Source: RHKX01 sp963784885 (lineage in GTDB: Bacteria; Actinomycetota; Thermoleophilia; Solirubrobacterales; 70-9). Taken from it: a DNA stretch of 64,000 bases. Positions within the stretch are counted from its first letter, which is position 1, and every line of letters starts with the position of its first letter. A program made the position numbers and the translations under genes. This document shows, in pieces, positions 16,957 through 25,410 of this stretch. The notes below the pieces were generated by a model that made no database searches, had not been told where the DNA came from, and was given only the letters and a program-made list of their open reading frames with translations. The stretch lies in assembly GCA_963784885.1 (NCBI GenBank), contig CAWATA010000006.1, positions 1 to 64,000 on the forward strand. Reading direction: 5' to 3'.

Positions 16957-18021
16957 ATGGGACGACGAGGAAAAAAGCGCCAAAAGAAGCCTGGATCTTC
17001 GCCTGGCATGTTAGTACACGTCGGAGAACAAAAGGTCGAACAAACCCGCATCATCGTGCTCGATTACGATGAACAGCGTTTGGCAGAAAAGAAGGTCGGA
17101 AGCGTACTTGAACTGCTTCCTTTGAAGGATTCGCCGACTGTCAGCTGGATTAATGTGACGGGGGTTCACGACGCCGAAGTTTTGGAGGCTTTCGGGCAAC
17201 ATTTCGGGCTGCATCCACTTCTTCTGGAAGATGTGCTCAACACGGAACAACGGCCAAAGATGGAGAGTTTCGATGACTCCGTGTTTGTTGTCCTGAAGAT
17301 GCTCACTTTCGATGTTGAGACTGCCGAAGTGTTGTCTGAACAGGTCAGTCTGGTGTTGGGCTCAAACTATGTGATCTCGTTTCAGGAAAGTCCAGGTGAC
17401 GTCTTTGATCCGGTCCGCCAGCGGATTCGCTCTCGGAAGGGCCGAATCTGCAAAATGGGTCCGGACTACTTGCTGTACGCGCTGGTGGACGCGGTTGTCG
17501 ATCACTATTTTGTGGTGTTGGAGCAGATTGAGGGGAAATTGGAGACTCTCGAAGATGAGGTCTTTCGGGAACCCAACCTCAGCACTCTTCATGCGATCCA
17601 GAAGCAAAGGACAGAGCTCCTGAAGCTGCGCAAATCGGTGTGGCCTCTCAGAGAACTGGCCAATGGGCTTCTGCGAGAAGAGCATTCTCTTATCAGCGAC
17701 AAGACTGAGATTTTCCTGAGGGATGTTTATGATCACACGATTCAAATCATTGACACACTCGAGTCCTTTCGGGATACGGTATCAGGCCTCCTGGACGTCT
17801 ATCTCTCCAGTGTCAGTAATCGTATGAATGAGGTCATGAAGGTCCTAACCATAATCGCCACGATTTTCATTCCCTTGACCTTCATCGCAGGTATCTACGG
17901 GATGAACTTCGAGTTCATGCCGGAGTTGCAGATCCAATGGGCTTACCCGATGGTCTGGATCGTCATGGTCAGCGTGGCAGTTTTCATGCTGCTCTTCTTC
18001 AAAAGAAGGAACTGGTTCTGA
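16957..18021 (+). CDS. corA: CorA-type magnesium/cobalt channel
   Basis: A 354-residue protein with the CorA layout: a large acidic/helical cytosolic funnel (residues 30-285), then two C-terminal membrane helices joined by the periplasmic selectivity loop. GIYGMNFEFMPEL carries the invariant GMN motif (about residue 310), and the tail ends with the basic KRRNWF typical of the family. It forms a homopentamer for Mg2+ or Co2+ uptake, gated by cytosolic Mg2+. The start lies after GGGAGGGAG, with good spacing. The first 20 residues are unusually basic (RRGKKRQKKPG). Converges with the phosphofructokinase gene. Confidence 0.92.
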   Translation: MGRRGKKRQKKPGSSPGMLVHVGEQKVEQTRIIVLDYDEQRLAEKKVGSVLELLPLKDSPTVSWINVTGVHDAEVLEAFGQHFGLHPLLLEDVLNTEQRPKMESFDDSVFVVLKMLTFDVETAEVLSEQVSLVLGSNYVISFQESPGDVFDPVRQRIRSRKGRICKMGPDYLLYALVDAVVDHYFVVLEQIEGKLETLEDEVFREPNLSTLHAIQKQRTELLKLRKSVWPLRELANGLLREEHSLISDKTEIFLRDVYDHTIQIIDTLESFRDTVSGLLDVYLSSVSNRMNEVMKVLTIIATIFIPLTFIAGIYGMNFEFMPELQIQWAYPMVWIVMVSVAVFMLLFFKRRNWF

Positions 18022-18048
18022 GGTACTTCGGGACGGGGATCTCAGCCC

Positions 18049-19143
18049 TCAGTCCCCGAAACTGGTCCGCAGCGCCCTAGCTGCACGAAGAAGTGGATAG
18101 TCCGGTGGAACCGTCCTCACCTTCCCCGCGACTTCGTTAATCGGGACCGATTCAAGCTGACCGTTCTTCATCGCCACCATGCGGCCGAACCGGCCGGACA
18201 TAACCAGCTCAAAAGCATGATAGGCAAATCGAGTGGCCAGCAATCGATCATGCGGTGTCGGAGTACCTCCCCTCTGGATGTGACCCAGCACCATCGAACG
18301 GCAATCGAGGGCCGTCTTTTCACTGATTCCATCACTGACGTATTTAGCTACACCCCCCAGCCGAATGGGATCTGGAGACGAGTCGTCAATGTGATCAATA
18401 AATCGGTCGCCTCCGACGGGCACAGCTCCTTCCCCAGCAGCGATCAGGGTGAATCTTTTCCCATGTTTACTACGTTCAACGCATAAACCAGCCACCTTGT
18501 CCAAGTCGAAGGGCACTTCCGGAATTAGAATCACGTCTGCTCCCGCCGATACCCCTGCATGAAGAGCCAGCCAACCGGCATAACGTCCCATCAGTTCTAC
18601 AACCATGACCCGATGATGACTGCTGGCGGTGTCGTGTACCTTATCCAGTGCCTCAGCTGCCGTTGTCACAGCAGTGTCATGACCGAAGGTCACGTCGGTA
18701 TCCCAGAGATCGTTGTCGATCGTCTTAGGAACGCCAACTAGATGAACGCCCAGCTCAATCAACTCTGCTGCTCCGCTCATGGTCCCATCACCGCCAACCA
18801 CGACGATAGCGTCCAACCCGGCCTTCTTTGCATGCTCAACGACTTGTTTGCGCACATCCTTCCTGGTCCAGCCACCCATGCCGTCTGGGACAGCATAGTT
18901 GGAGGGATCGGCTTTGTTTGAAGAACCCAGAATGGTGCCGCCGACCGTAAGGATGTTGCTCACGTCGTCATAGCTGAGCCGGCGCATCCGATCCTCGATC
19001 AGTCCCAGATAACCGTCTTCAATCCCTACTACCTCGATTCCCGAGAGAATCGCAGGTTTGGCGACAGCCCGAATCACTGCATTCAATCCAGGACAATCGC
19101 CACCACCAGTCATAATTCCAAGTCGCTTCGGTTTATCCACCAT
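18049..19143 (-). CDS. 6-phosphofructokinase, ATP-type by active-site residues
   Basis: About 364 residues. GIMTGGGDCPGLNAVIR opens the ATP site, VVVGGDGTMSGA carries Gly at the position (E. coli 104) that admits ATP, and PKTIDNDLWDTD carries Lys at position 124 and the catalytic TIDND; MGRYAGWLAL and GHIQRGGTP bind fructose-6-phosphate. The Gly104/Lys124 pair belongs to a mixed clade; most such enzymes use ATP, so ATP is favoured over pyrophosphate but not proven. I chose the ATG at 19143 because AGGAGG lies eight bases upstream; the frame extends 23 codons further. The second CorC copy lies immediately upstream on the same strand. Confidence 0.88.
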   Translation of the reverse strand: MVDKPKRLGIMTGGGDCPGLNAVIRAVAKPAILSGIEVVGIEDGYLGLIEDRMRRLSYDDVSNILTVGGTILGSSNKADPSNYAVPDGMGGWTRKDVRKQVVEHAKKAGLDAIVVVGGDGTMSGAAELIELGVHLVGVPKTIDNDLWDTDVTFGHDTAVTTAAEALDKVHDTASSHHRVMVVELMGRYAGWLALHAGVSAGADVILIPEVPFDLDKVAGLCVERSKHGKRFTLIAAGEGAVPVGGDRFIDHIDDSSPDPIRLGGVAKYVSDGISEKTALDCRSMVLGHIQRGGTPTPHDRLLATRFAYHAFELVMSGRFGRMVAMKNGQLESVPINEVAGKVRTVPPDYPLLRAARALRTSFGD

Positions 19144-19260
19144 TTCAAAGCCTCCTACAGACAGTGCTGTAACATTATCCCGAATATCCAGTTTAGGCCA
19201 GGCAGTTTGCATGAAAGTCCCTGTCGTAGTAACTGCGGGAGCCGGTTAGGCCGTTGGTCC

Positions 19261-20635
19261 TGCTCAGCAAAACGCTAGTCTTCTTTGATCTCAGCTCTCT
19301 TGAAGAGAACCATTCGGATTCTAGTGGGTTCAGCTTCCAGGACAGTGACTTCATGGGGACCCAGCATCACCTTCTCATCCCGGGCAGGAATGCGGCCAAT
19401 CTGCTCGACCACCATCCCACCGATGGTGTTAGCGTCCGTCTTCGGAAGTTCTATCCCCAGCTGATTGATGACCTCATCTGCGAGACAAGTGGCGTCGATC
19501 TGAAACTGGTTTAGACCTTTCTTTTCGATGGCGGGTCTCTCCTGGTCAAACTCGTCCTGGATAGGGCCAACCAGTTGTTCGATTACGTTCTCGAGAGTGA
19601 TCATACCCGATACCATTCCATACTCGTCGACCAGTAACGTCAGAATGGTGTTATTCTTCTGAAAATCCTTGAGCAGAACTTCCAGCGTTACTGTCTCCGG
19701 ACGAAAGGTGGGCTTGCGAGCAAGATCAGCCAGGGTGACCAGTTTCTCCTGCTTGGCGAGGGCCCGAAAGACATCCTTGACATGAACAATTCCGATGACC
19801 TGATCAAGATCACCATCGCAAAGCGGTAAGCGGGTATGGTGAGATTCAGAGGCCTTTCGCAGCTTCTCCTCCATGGAATCATTCTTGTCCAGATAAACAA
19901 TCTCATTTCGCGGCAGCATGTAACGACGTGCGATTTTGTTCTCCAGATCCAGTACGTTTTCAATAATCAGGCGTTCCCTGCGGGTGAAATGCCCCCCCGC
20001 TGCTGATTCCAGCAGGATTGCCCTTACCTCCTCTTCCGTGTGAACAGCCTGATGTCCGGAAACGATTCCTATGCCAAGAGCTTTCAGCAGCAGATTGCTG
20101 ATCGTATTGACAACCCAAATAAGAGGCTGAAAGATCCGATAGAAGAGTGTCAAGGGAATCGCAACGGCAAGAGCAGTGGATCTGTATTTCTGTATCGCCA
20201 AAATCTTGGGCACTTGTTCACCTGCGGTGATATGCAGAAGGGTGATGATTAAAAAGGCGATAGGAAAAGCCACAAAATGCACTTGGTCGGCAGGAATCTC
20301 CATGCGTCGAAAGATGGGCTCAACCATGGTAGCCACCAGCGGTTCTCCCACCCAGCCAAGGCCAAGACTTGCCAGGGTAATTCCAAGTTGACACGCCGAA
20401 AGATAGGCATCCAGATGGTCCATGATGCTTTCGGTTACCTGCGCAGCCTTCCTCCCCTTGCGTGCCAGCAACTTGATCTCTTGCAGCCTTAGCTTCACAA
20501 GCGCAAACTCGGCCGCAACAAAAAAGCCGTTCGCAGCCACCAGCAGCAGCACTAAAGAGATTTTCCAAAACATCTTTGAATGATCCGGTCCAGAGATTAT
20601 GACAGATTGTCAACGGGTTGTCCGACGGGCACCGC
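19261..20635. repeat. 1,375-bp repeat, copy 2
   Basis: Second copy of the segment at 6539-7913, in direct orientation. It ends at position 20635 within CACCGC, the same base at which copy 1 ends. The unique flanks are unrelated to those of copy 1, so this is a true dispersed duplication in the sequence as given. Confidence 0.95.
19275..20573 (-). CDS. CorC/HlyC-type membrane protein with CBS pair, copy 2
   Basis: Same 432-residue protein as copy 1 (DUF21, CBS pair, CorC_HlyC) with Arg instead of Ser at residue 41; two other base differences are silent (codons for Ala24 and for an Ala near residue 283). It lies upstream of and in line with the phosphofructokinase gene, separated by about 130 bases, so read-through into that gene is possible. 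Identical upstream leader (62 bases) suggests both copies share expression signals at least in part. Confidence 0.88.
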   Translation of the reverse strand: MFWKISLVLLLVAANGFFVAAEFALVKLRLQEIKLLARKGRKAAQVTESIMDHLDAYLSACQLGITLASLGLGWVGEPLVATMVEPIFRRMEIPADQVHFVAFPIAFLIITLLHITAGEQVPKILAIQKYRSTALAVAIPLTLFYRIFQPLIWVVNTISNLLLKALGIGIVSGHQAVHTEEEVRAILLESAAGGHFTRRERLIIENVLDLENKIARRYMLPRNEIVYLDKNDSMEEKLRKASESHHTRLPLCDGDLDQVIGIVHVKDVFRALAKQEKLVTLADLARKPTFRPETVTLEVLLKDFQKNNTILTLLVDEYGMVSGMITLENVIEQLVGPIQDEFDQERPAIEKKGLNQFQIDATCLADEVINQLGIELPKTDANTIGGMVVEQIGRIPARDEKVMLGPHEVTVLEAEPTRIRMVLFKRAEIKED

Positions 20636-20870
20636 TTAACCTTTGATCTGATCTTCTTCGCCCCTTCGGGTTGAGTTCACCTCGACAGCGTTTGCTGTTG
20701 GAAGAACACTTTGAGAAAGTCTCCTTCCCACTTCCTCTTCTTCATCGACTACCGCAAAAGCCCCAGGAATCCATTCCTCAATGACAACTGAGCAAAGCCA
20801 AAGTATTGCGGGAATTGGCATCGCTCGGCGTGGAGAAGCAGTTGATAGTCGCGCCGATCACTAAGCGAGA
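20636..20870. other. Gap between CorC copy 2 and the DUF362 fragment
   Basis: About 235 bases without a credible gene. If the DUF362 gene was once complete, its missing two-thirds would be expected here, but I see no such sequence in any minus-strand frame. Confidence 0.35.
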
Positions 20871-21251
20871 CTATTCATATACACCCTCAGCTAGTGTCAT
20901 GTGATGATTGCAGCACTTGGGGCATTTCACAGGCACTGCGTACTTTCTATACACAGGAGCAAGCCTGTTGAGTCGCCCCCCTTTCTCAGCATTTGTTACA
21001 ACCGTATTGTTATGGACCACGGCCAGGTGAGGCATGCCAATCTTGTCGAGCCCTTTTATGGTCCCCTCTAGCTGCCAAGGTGTCGTGTTGGCAGACAGAA
21101 ATGGCATGTGCCAAGAGATGTTGTCTTTGAGCACGGTTGTCTTTGACAAATCCAGGGCCTTATCAACTTCGGCAGCTTCCATAAGCCGGACAATGTCCTC
21201 AATTACCGAGCCGGGCTGTGTTCGAAATACTGCGACCTTTGATCTAATCAT
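20871..21251 (-). pseudogene. DUF362-domain gene, N-terminal third only
   Basis: About 126 residues starting at an ATG behind a GGAG site. KVAVFRTQPGSVIEDIVRLMEAAEV, LKDNISWHMPFLSANTTPWQLEG and HLAVVHNNTVV match the start of DUF362 proteins (often iron-sulfur-linked, 300 residues or more). The last 20 residues (KCPKCCNHHMTLAEGVYE) leave the family pattern and end in a stop. The gene therefore seems truncated by a rearrangement, possibly the arrival of the CorC repeat 235 bases away. Confidence 0.55.
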
Positions 21252-21441
21252 GATAGCTCCACGAATAACATACAATCTAACGGAGACATGTGGTCAGACT
21301 GAGGTTGAAATCAAAAGGAATGTAGTAAGCGTCGGAATAGACGTCCACCAACGGTTTTGGGAAGTGGCGGCGGGACAAGTACCGAAGGCAAGAAAAGATG
21401 ATCGTGGGGATCGCGGGGCTGAGCACCATGGAGATCCTGGT

Positions 21442-22251
21442 CTAGCTTTGAAGACGCTTCGGACCCGTAGCAAGCAAAAACCACTCGACCGGTCTGAGCC
21501 ATATTCTCGCCATTAGCACCGTGATTTTCAGGAAGAATGGAATGATCACAACCTTGGCATTCTTCCTCACTGCCTGAACGATGGCTTGCGCAACCTGCTC
21601 AGCTGTCAACGTCGGGTAAAGTGGAGTAAAGGTTGCAATCTTCGGAATTTGCCTCTCCGTACCAGGGTTGTTTTCGAAGTAAGGAGTATCCACCTTTCCC
21701 GGCGCAATTAAGGTCACGTGGATTCCAGTGCCATGGAGATCCGCGCGCAACGACTCACTGAAGCCGCGCATCGCCCATCGGGCAGCCGTGTAAGCCGTAG
21801 AACCTGGCATTGGAAAATAGGCCGAGGCGGAAGTCATATTGACAATGTGTCCACTTCGTCGCTCGAGCATTTCAGGTAAAAAGGCGCGCGTGATATTAAA
21901 TGCACCAAAATACGGAACAGCCATCATTTCCACGGCCTCTCCGGGGAGTGTCTGCTCCGTTGGTTTCCATTGACCGGCACCGGCGTTGTTGACGATGATG
22001 TCCGGCAACCCCACATCGTCCTGGATTGATCTAGCAACCTTTTCCACTGTGTCGGCTCGGCTAATATCTACGGCGTAGGTACTTGCCTTCCCCCCTCGGG
22101 AAGAAATGCTTTCCGCCACCTTCAGTAGAGCAGTTTCGTTACGAGCAAGCAACACGGCATGCGCACCTTCCTCAGCCATGGCTTTGGCTGTAGCTTCTCC
22201 AATTCCACTTGAGGCACCTGTTACAAGCACAATCTTTCCATTAATCTCCAT
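21442..22251 (-). CDS. Short-chain dehydrogenase/reductase with Arg for catalytic Lys
   Basis: A 269-residue classical SDR. TGASSGIG (11-18) binds NAD(P); Arg37 after the second strand suggests NADPH; NNAG lies at 88-91; Ser near 141-143 and Tyr154 are in place. The usual YxxxK reads YTAAR (154-158), so the catalytic lysine is Arg. The remainder follows the family (ESLRADLHGTGIHVTLIAPGKVDTPYF). A hydrophobic C-terminal stretch (VVIIPFFLKITVLMARIWL) suggests membrane contact, as in some sterol or acyl reductases. Substrate unknown. Whether the K-to-R change leaves activity is open; the codon (CGA) is two bases from a Lys codon, so a single read error is unlikely. Confidence 0.82.
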   Translation of the reverse strand: MEINGKIVLVTGASSGIGEATAKAMAEEGAHAVLLARNETALLKVAESISSRGGKASTYAVDISRADTVEKVARSIQDDVGLPDIIVNNAGAGQWKPTEQTLPGEAVEMMAVPYFGAFNITRAFLPEMLERRSGHIVNMTSASAYFPMPGSTAYTAARWAMRGFSESLRADLHGTGIHVTLIAPGKVDTPYFENNPGTERQIPKIATFTPLYPTLTAEQVAQAIVQAVRKNAKVVIIPFFLKITVLMARIWLRPVEWFLLATGPKRLQS

Positions 22252-22636
22252 GACTTCCTCCGCCGATAGCAGCGAGTCTTATGTCATGCAGTCTCATCTC
22301 GTCCACTGGTAGCCCCCCTTCTGATCTCAGGCCAGCAAGTGTCTAATCCAGAGAATCCCACAACCAACAACTCCGGTCCAGTGTTCTCTGAAGAGACCGT
22401 GATGACGGTGCACCGCAACCAGGGCTTGTGGCACCCACCCCGGCCTGCGACGCAGTAACCTGGATTCTGAGGGATTGCTTCACCAAGACCAGATTTAATC
22501 GGTAGGTTACAGGGTCAACTCTTATGATGTACGTTGTTCCAATTCCCTTTTATCATGACAGGGCATCCTACTTTCTCAATCTAAGACATAAAGGCCATGC
22601 CAGCCACCGAATTGAATACATAAAGGAAAGGTAATC
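22252..22636. other. Intergenic region upstream of the sulfatase
   Basis: About 385 bases between divergent genes. It should contain promoters for both the SDR and the sulfatase. I see no gene, repeat or recognisable RNA. Confidence 0.45.
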
Positions 22637-24223
22637 ATGGAGACAATCGTAATGCCTCGGGGTCCCAGAACTTCGATAGTCTGTGCGCTATGTATCCTGA
22701 CAGGGTCTTTCTTGTCGGCTTTTGGTGATGTGGAAGCCGCTGATTCAAAAGACCTTCCGAATATAGTCCTGATCGTGACGGACGATCAGGGATACAGTGA
22801 TGTTGGCGTTTTCGGGGCCAAGAGATTCAAGACACCGCATCTTGATCGCCTGGCGAGGGAGGGCAGACGATTCACGGATTTCTATGTTGCCGCCAGCGTC
22901 TGTACAGCGAGCCGTGCATCTCTGATGACGGGATGCTATCCACCGCGCGTTTCCATGTTCGGAGCATTGAACCATACCAGCCGTGAGGGAATCCATCCGG
23001 ATGAAGTGCTGCTCCCGGAGGTACTCAAGGCGAAGGGGTATGCAACGGCCTGTTACGGCAAGTGGCACTTGGGGACGGTGGTAGAGTTTTTCCCGACGCG
23101 TAACGGATTCGATGAGTTTCTTGGTATCCCATACTCGAACGACAACAGCAAGTATCATCCCGTGGTTGACGATATGCCTCCGCTGCCCCTTTTCGACAAT
23201 GAAACGGTGATTGCTTTTGATCCGGATCAGAGCCAGTTCACGCGCAGACTGACGGAAAAGAGCGTCGAGTTCATTGAACGCCACAAAGACCGGCCGTTTT
23301 TCCTCTACGTACCTCATATCATGCCCCATGTGCCCATCTTTGCTTCGAAGGGATTCCTGGGCTCGAGCGAACTGGGCCTTTACGGCGATGTGATTCAGGA
23401 AATCGACTGGTCCGTGGGTGAAATTGTAAAGGCCGTCGACCGTAATGGCCTGGGAAAGAAGACACTTATCATCTTCTTCAGCGATAACGGACCGTTTCTG
23501 TCCTACGGGGAACACGCCGGGCATGCGAATTCGTTACGCGAAGGGAAGTTGACCACTTTCGAAGGAGGGTTTCGCTCGCCCTGCATAATGCGATGGACGG
23601 ACACGATTCCAGCCGGTAGAGCTTGCTCTGAAATGATTTCATCTATGGATCTACTGCCGACGATCGCACATCTGATCGGTGTGCAGTTGTCTAAGGATCG
23701 TCCAATCGATGGGCGCAACATCAAGCCGCTCCTAATCGGGGAGTCCAATGCACGAAGTCCTCACGACGCCTTCTATTTCTATGCAGGGACCGAATTGCAG
23801 GCCGTACGTTGGGGTGACTACAAACTCCATTATCCGCATCAGTATTTGACAACCGCAGCCAAGCCGGGCCGCGGTGGTTTTCCTTCCAATCACGGAAATT
23901 TGAAACCCATGTCGATTACATCAAGCGGCCTGGCAGGGATCGCCAGTCGACATGGCTATCGTGTTGTTGAAACTCCCAAAGCCCTCTTCAACTTGAAGAA
24001 CGACCCTGGAGAAACCACCAATATTGTGGATCAACATCCAGACATTGTTGACCGAATTGACGGGTTGGCGGACAAGATGCGTGAAGAACTGGGTGATTCG
24101 CTGACAGGTCGATCGGGCAAGCACGTTCGGCCAAGAGCGACGATCTTCGATATTTCCGACAAGCGATTGTTGATAAAACGAATGCCAAGTCATGGTATGA
24201 AAGCAGATCTGATCAAACCTTGA
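22637..24223 (+). CDS. Exported sulfatase (arylsulfatase family)
   Basis: A protein of 528 residues. A hydrophobic signal sequence covers about residues 12-35. NIVLIVTDDQGYSD (42-55) gives the two Asp metal ligands. VCTASRASLMTG (88-99) holds Cys89, the residue expected to be oxidised to formylglycine in the C-x-A-x-R form of the sulfatase signature. GKWHLG and FFSDNGP supply further active-site residues. It hydrolyses sulfate esters, probably of polysaccharides, in the periplasm or outside. A formylglycine-generating enzyme is needed but is not in the window. AAAGGAAAGG lies just before the ATG. The gene is intact. Confidence 0.9.
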   Translation: METIVMPRGPRTSIVCALCILTGSFLSAFGDVEAADSKDLPNIVLIVTDDQGYSDVGVFGAKRFKTPHLDRLAREGRRFTDFYVAASVCTASRASLMTGCYPPRVSMFGALNHTSREGIHPDEVLLPEVLKAKGYATACYGKWHLGTVVEFFPTRNGFDEFLGIPYSNDNSKYHPVVDDMPPLPLFDNETVIAFDPDQSQFTRRLTEKSVEFIERHKDRPFFLYVPHIMPHVPIFASKGFLGSSELGLYGDVIQEIDWSVGEIVKAVDRNGLGKKTLIIFFSDNGPFLSYGEHAGHANSLREGKLTTFEGGFRSPCIMRWTDTIPAGRACSEMISSMDLLPTIAHLIGVQLSKDRPIDGRNIKPLLIGESNARSPHDAFYFYAGTELQAVRWGDYKLHYPHQYLTTAAKPGRGGFPSNHGNLKPMSITSSGLAGIASRHGYRVVETPKALFNLKNDPGETTNIVDQHPDIVDRIDGLADKMREELGDSLTGRSGKHVRPRATIFDISDKRLLIKRMPSHGMKADLIKP

Positions 24224-24294
24224 GGTTGTATAGCTGGTGGTAGTCATCTATATACCATTGAACCCTGAGACGATTCTCGGTAGCATGCTTGGGA

Positions 24295-25402
24295 ATGGTA
24301 AGAAAGCGGAGCATCCTTCCGTCCGCCCTCCTGGAGGGGATTTTCGAGTTTGCCAGCGAAGCCATTGTCAGCGGTGGACTCGAACGGTTTGATCACCCTG
24401 TTCAATCCCGCTGCCGAGCGGATATTCGGGTACACGGAAGCAGAGATACTGGGACGCTCGCTGGAAATTCTCATCCCTCAGTCTTTGAGGGCCTTGCACG
24501 AAAACCATATGCGGACATTTGCTGCATCTCCCGAGGTTGGGCGGGGGATGGGACATCGGGGAGAGATTGTTGGACGGCGCCAAGACGGCTCAACCTTTCC
24601 GGCAGAGGCATCCATCTTCAAATCGACGCTGCAAACTGGAGGGTTGTTGCTGACCGCCATTCTCCAGGATATGTCTCAACACAAAGAGTACGAGGCGCTG
24701 GAGAACAGTGTCAGGGTTTCGAGAATCACCCAGCTTCACTTCTTTCCCGAGTCCCTCCCTCATCTGCGCGGCGTGGACCTCGCAGCCGTCAATATTCCTT
24801 CGGACATGATTAGTGGGGACTATTATGACTTCTTCAAGATTGTTGAAGGCCACTGGGGCTTGGTCATTGGCGATGTTGCGGGTAAAGGAATTCCGGCGGG
24901 ATTGATGATGTCGGCTTTCCGCGCATCATTGCTGGCAGAGATTCGCAATAACTATGCCGTGTCTACGATACTGACGAAAGTGAATGATCTTCTCTGGGAG
25001 ACCACTGCCACGAATCGCTTCGTCACCGCCTTCTATGGAGTATTTGACGAGCAACACCGGATGTTGTCCTACTGCAACGCAGGACACAACTTTCCGATCC
25101 TGTTGCGGCCGGACGGGAGTTTTCTCGAACTCGAGACAGGTGGAGTTCTTCTGGGAGCTTTCCAGGGCAGTCAATACGAGGAAGGGCACTTGATGCTATC
25201 ACCGGGTGACTTGCTCCTGTTCTACACCGATGGGCTCACCGAGTCCCTTGGTCCCGATGGCCAGGAACTCGGCAGTGAAATGACTTCCTGGATTGCTGAG
25301 AGGATTATCCGCTGGGTCAGCTTCCGAGATTGCAGAGGGGCTCATTACGTATCTCTCAATGAATTCGACTGGGGTTCGCCCCAACGATGATGTCTCTCTG
25401 AT
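24295..25402 (+). pseudogene. PAS-domain PP2C (SpoIIE/RsbU-type) phosphatase, two frameshifts, 3' end at the join
   Basis: The frame starting at ATG 24295 encodes SILPSALLEGIFEFASEAIV and then shifts near 24,372. The main frame carries the rest of a PAS domain (VDSNGLITLFNPAAERIFGYTEAEILGR) and a PP2C-type phosphatase: SGDYYDFFKI, GDVAGKGIPAGLMMS, YCNAGHNFPILL and LLFYTDGLTES, the metal-binding set of RsbU/SpoIIE. Near 25,288 it shifts again, and the true ending LRGLSAGSASEIAEGL to GVRPNDDVSLI lies in the third frame, cut a few residues before its natural stop by the join at about 25,403. Such enzymes dephosphorylate anti-sigma-factor antagonists in response to a sensed signal. Confidence 0.8.
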
Positions 25403-25410
25403 TTCGCCGC
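25396..25410. other. Chimeric junction between two genomes
   Basis: To the left, the sequence ends inside the last codons of a PP2C phosphatase at moderate GC; to the right, it starts inside the nucleotide-binding domain of a P-type ATPase at about 70% GC. The change in base composition and codon use is immediate and stays to the end of the window. No integrase, att-like repeat or tRNA is present. Confidence 0.85.

Noticed and set aside
25396..25410. Recent transfer of an actinobacterial island
   Set aside because: No integrase, tRNA or direct repeats; the sequence changes mid-codon in two unrelated genes and never returns. A chimeric contig is simpler.
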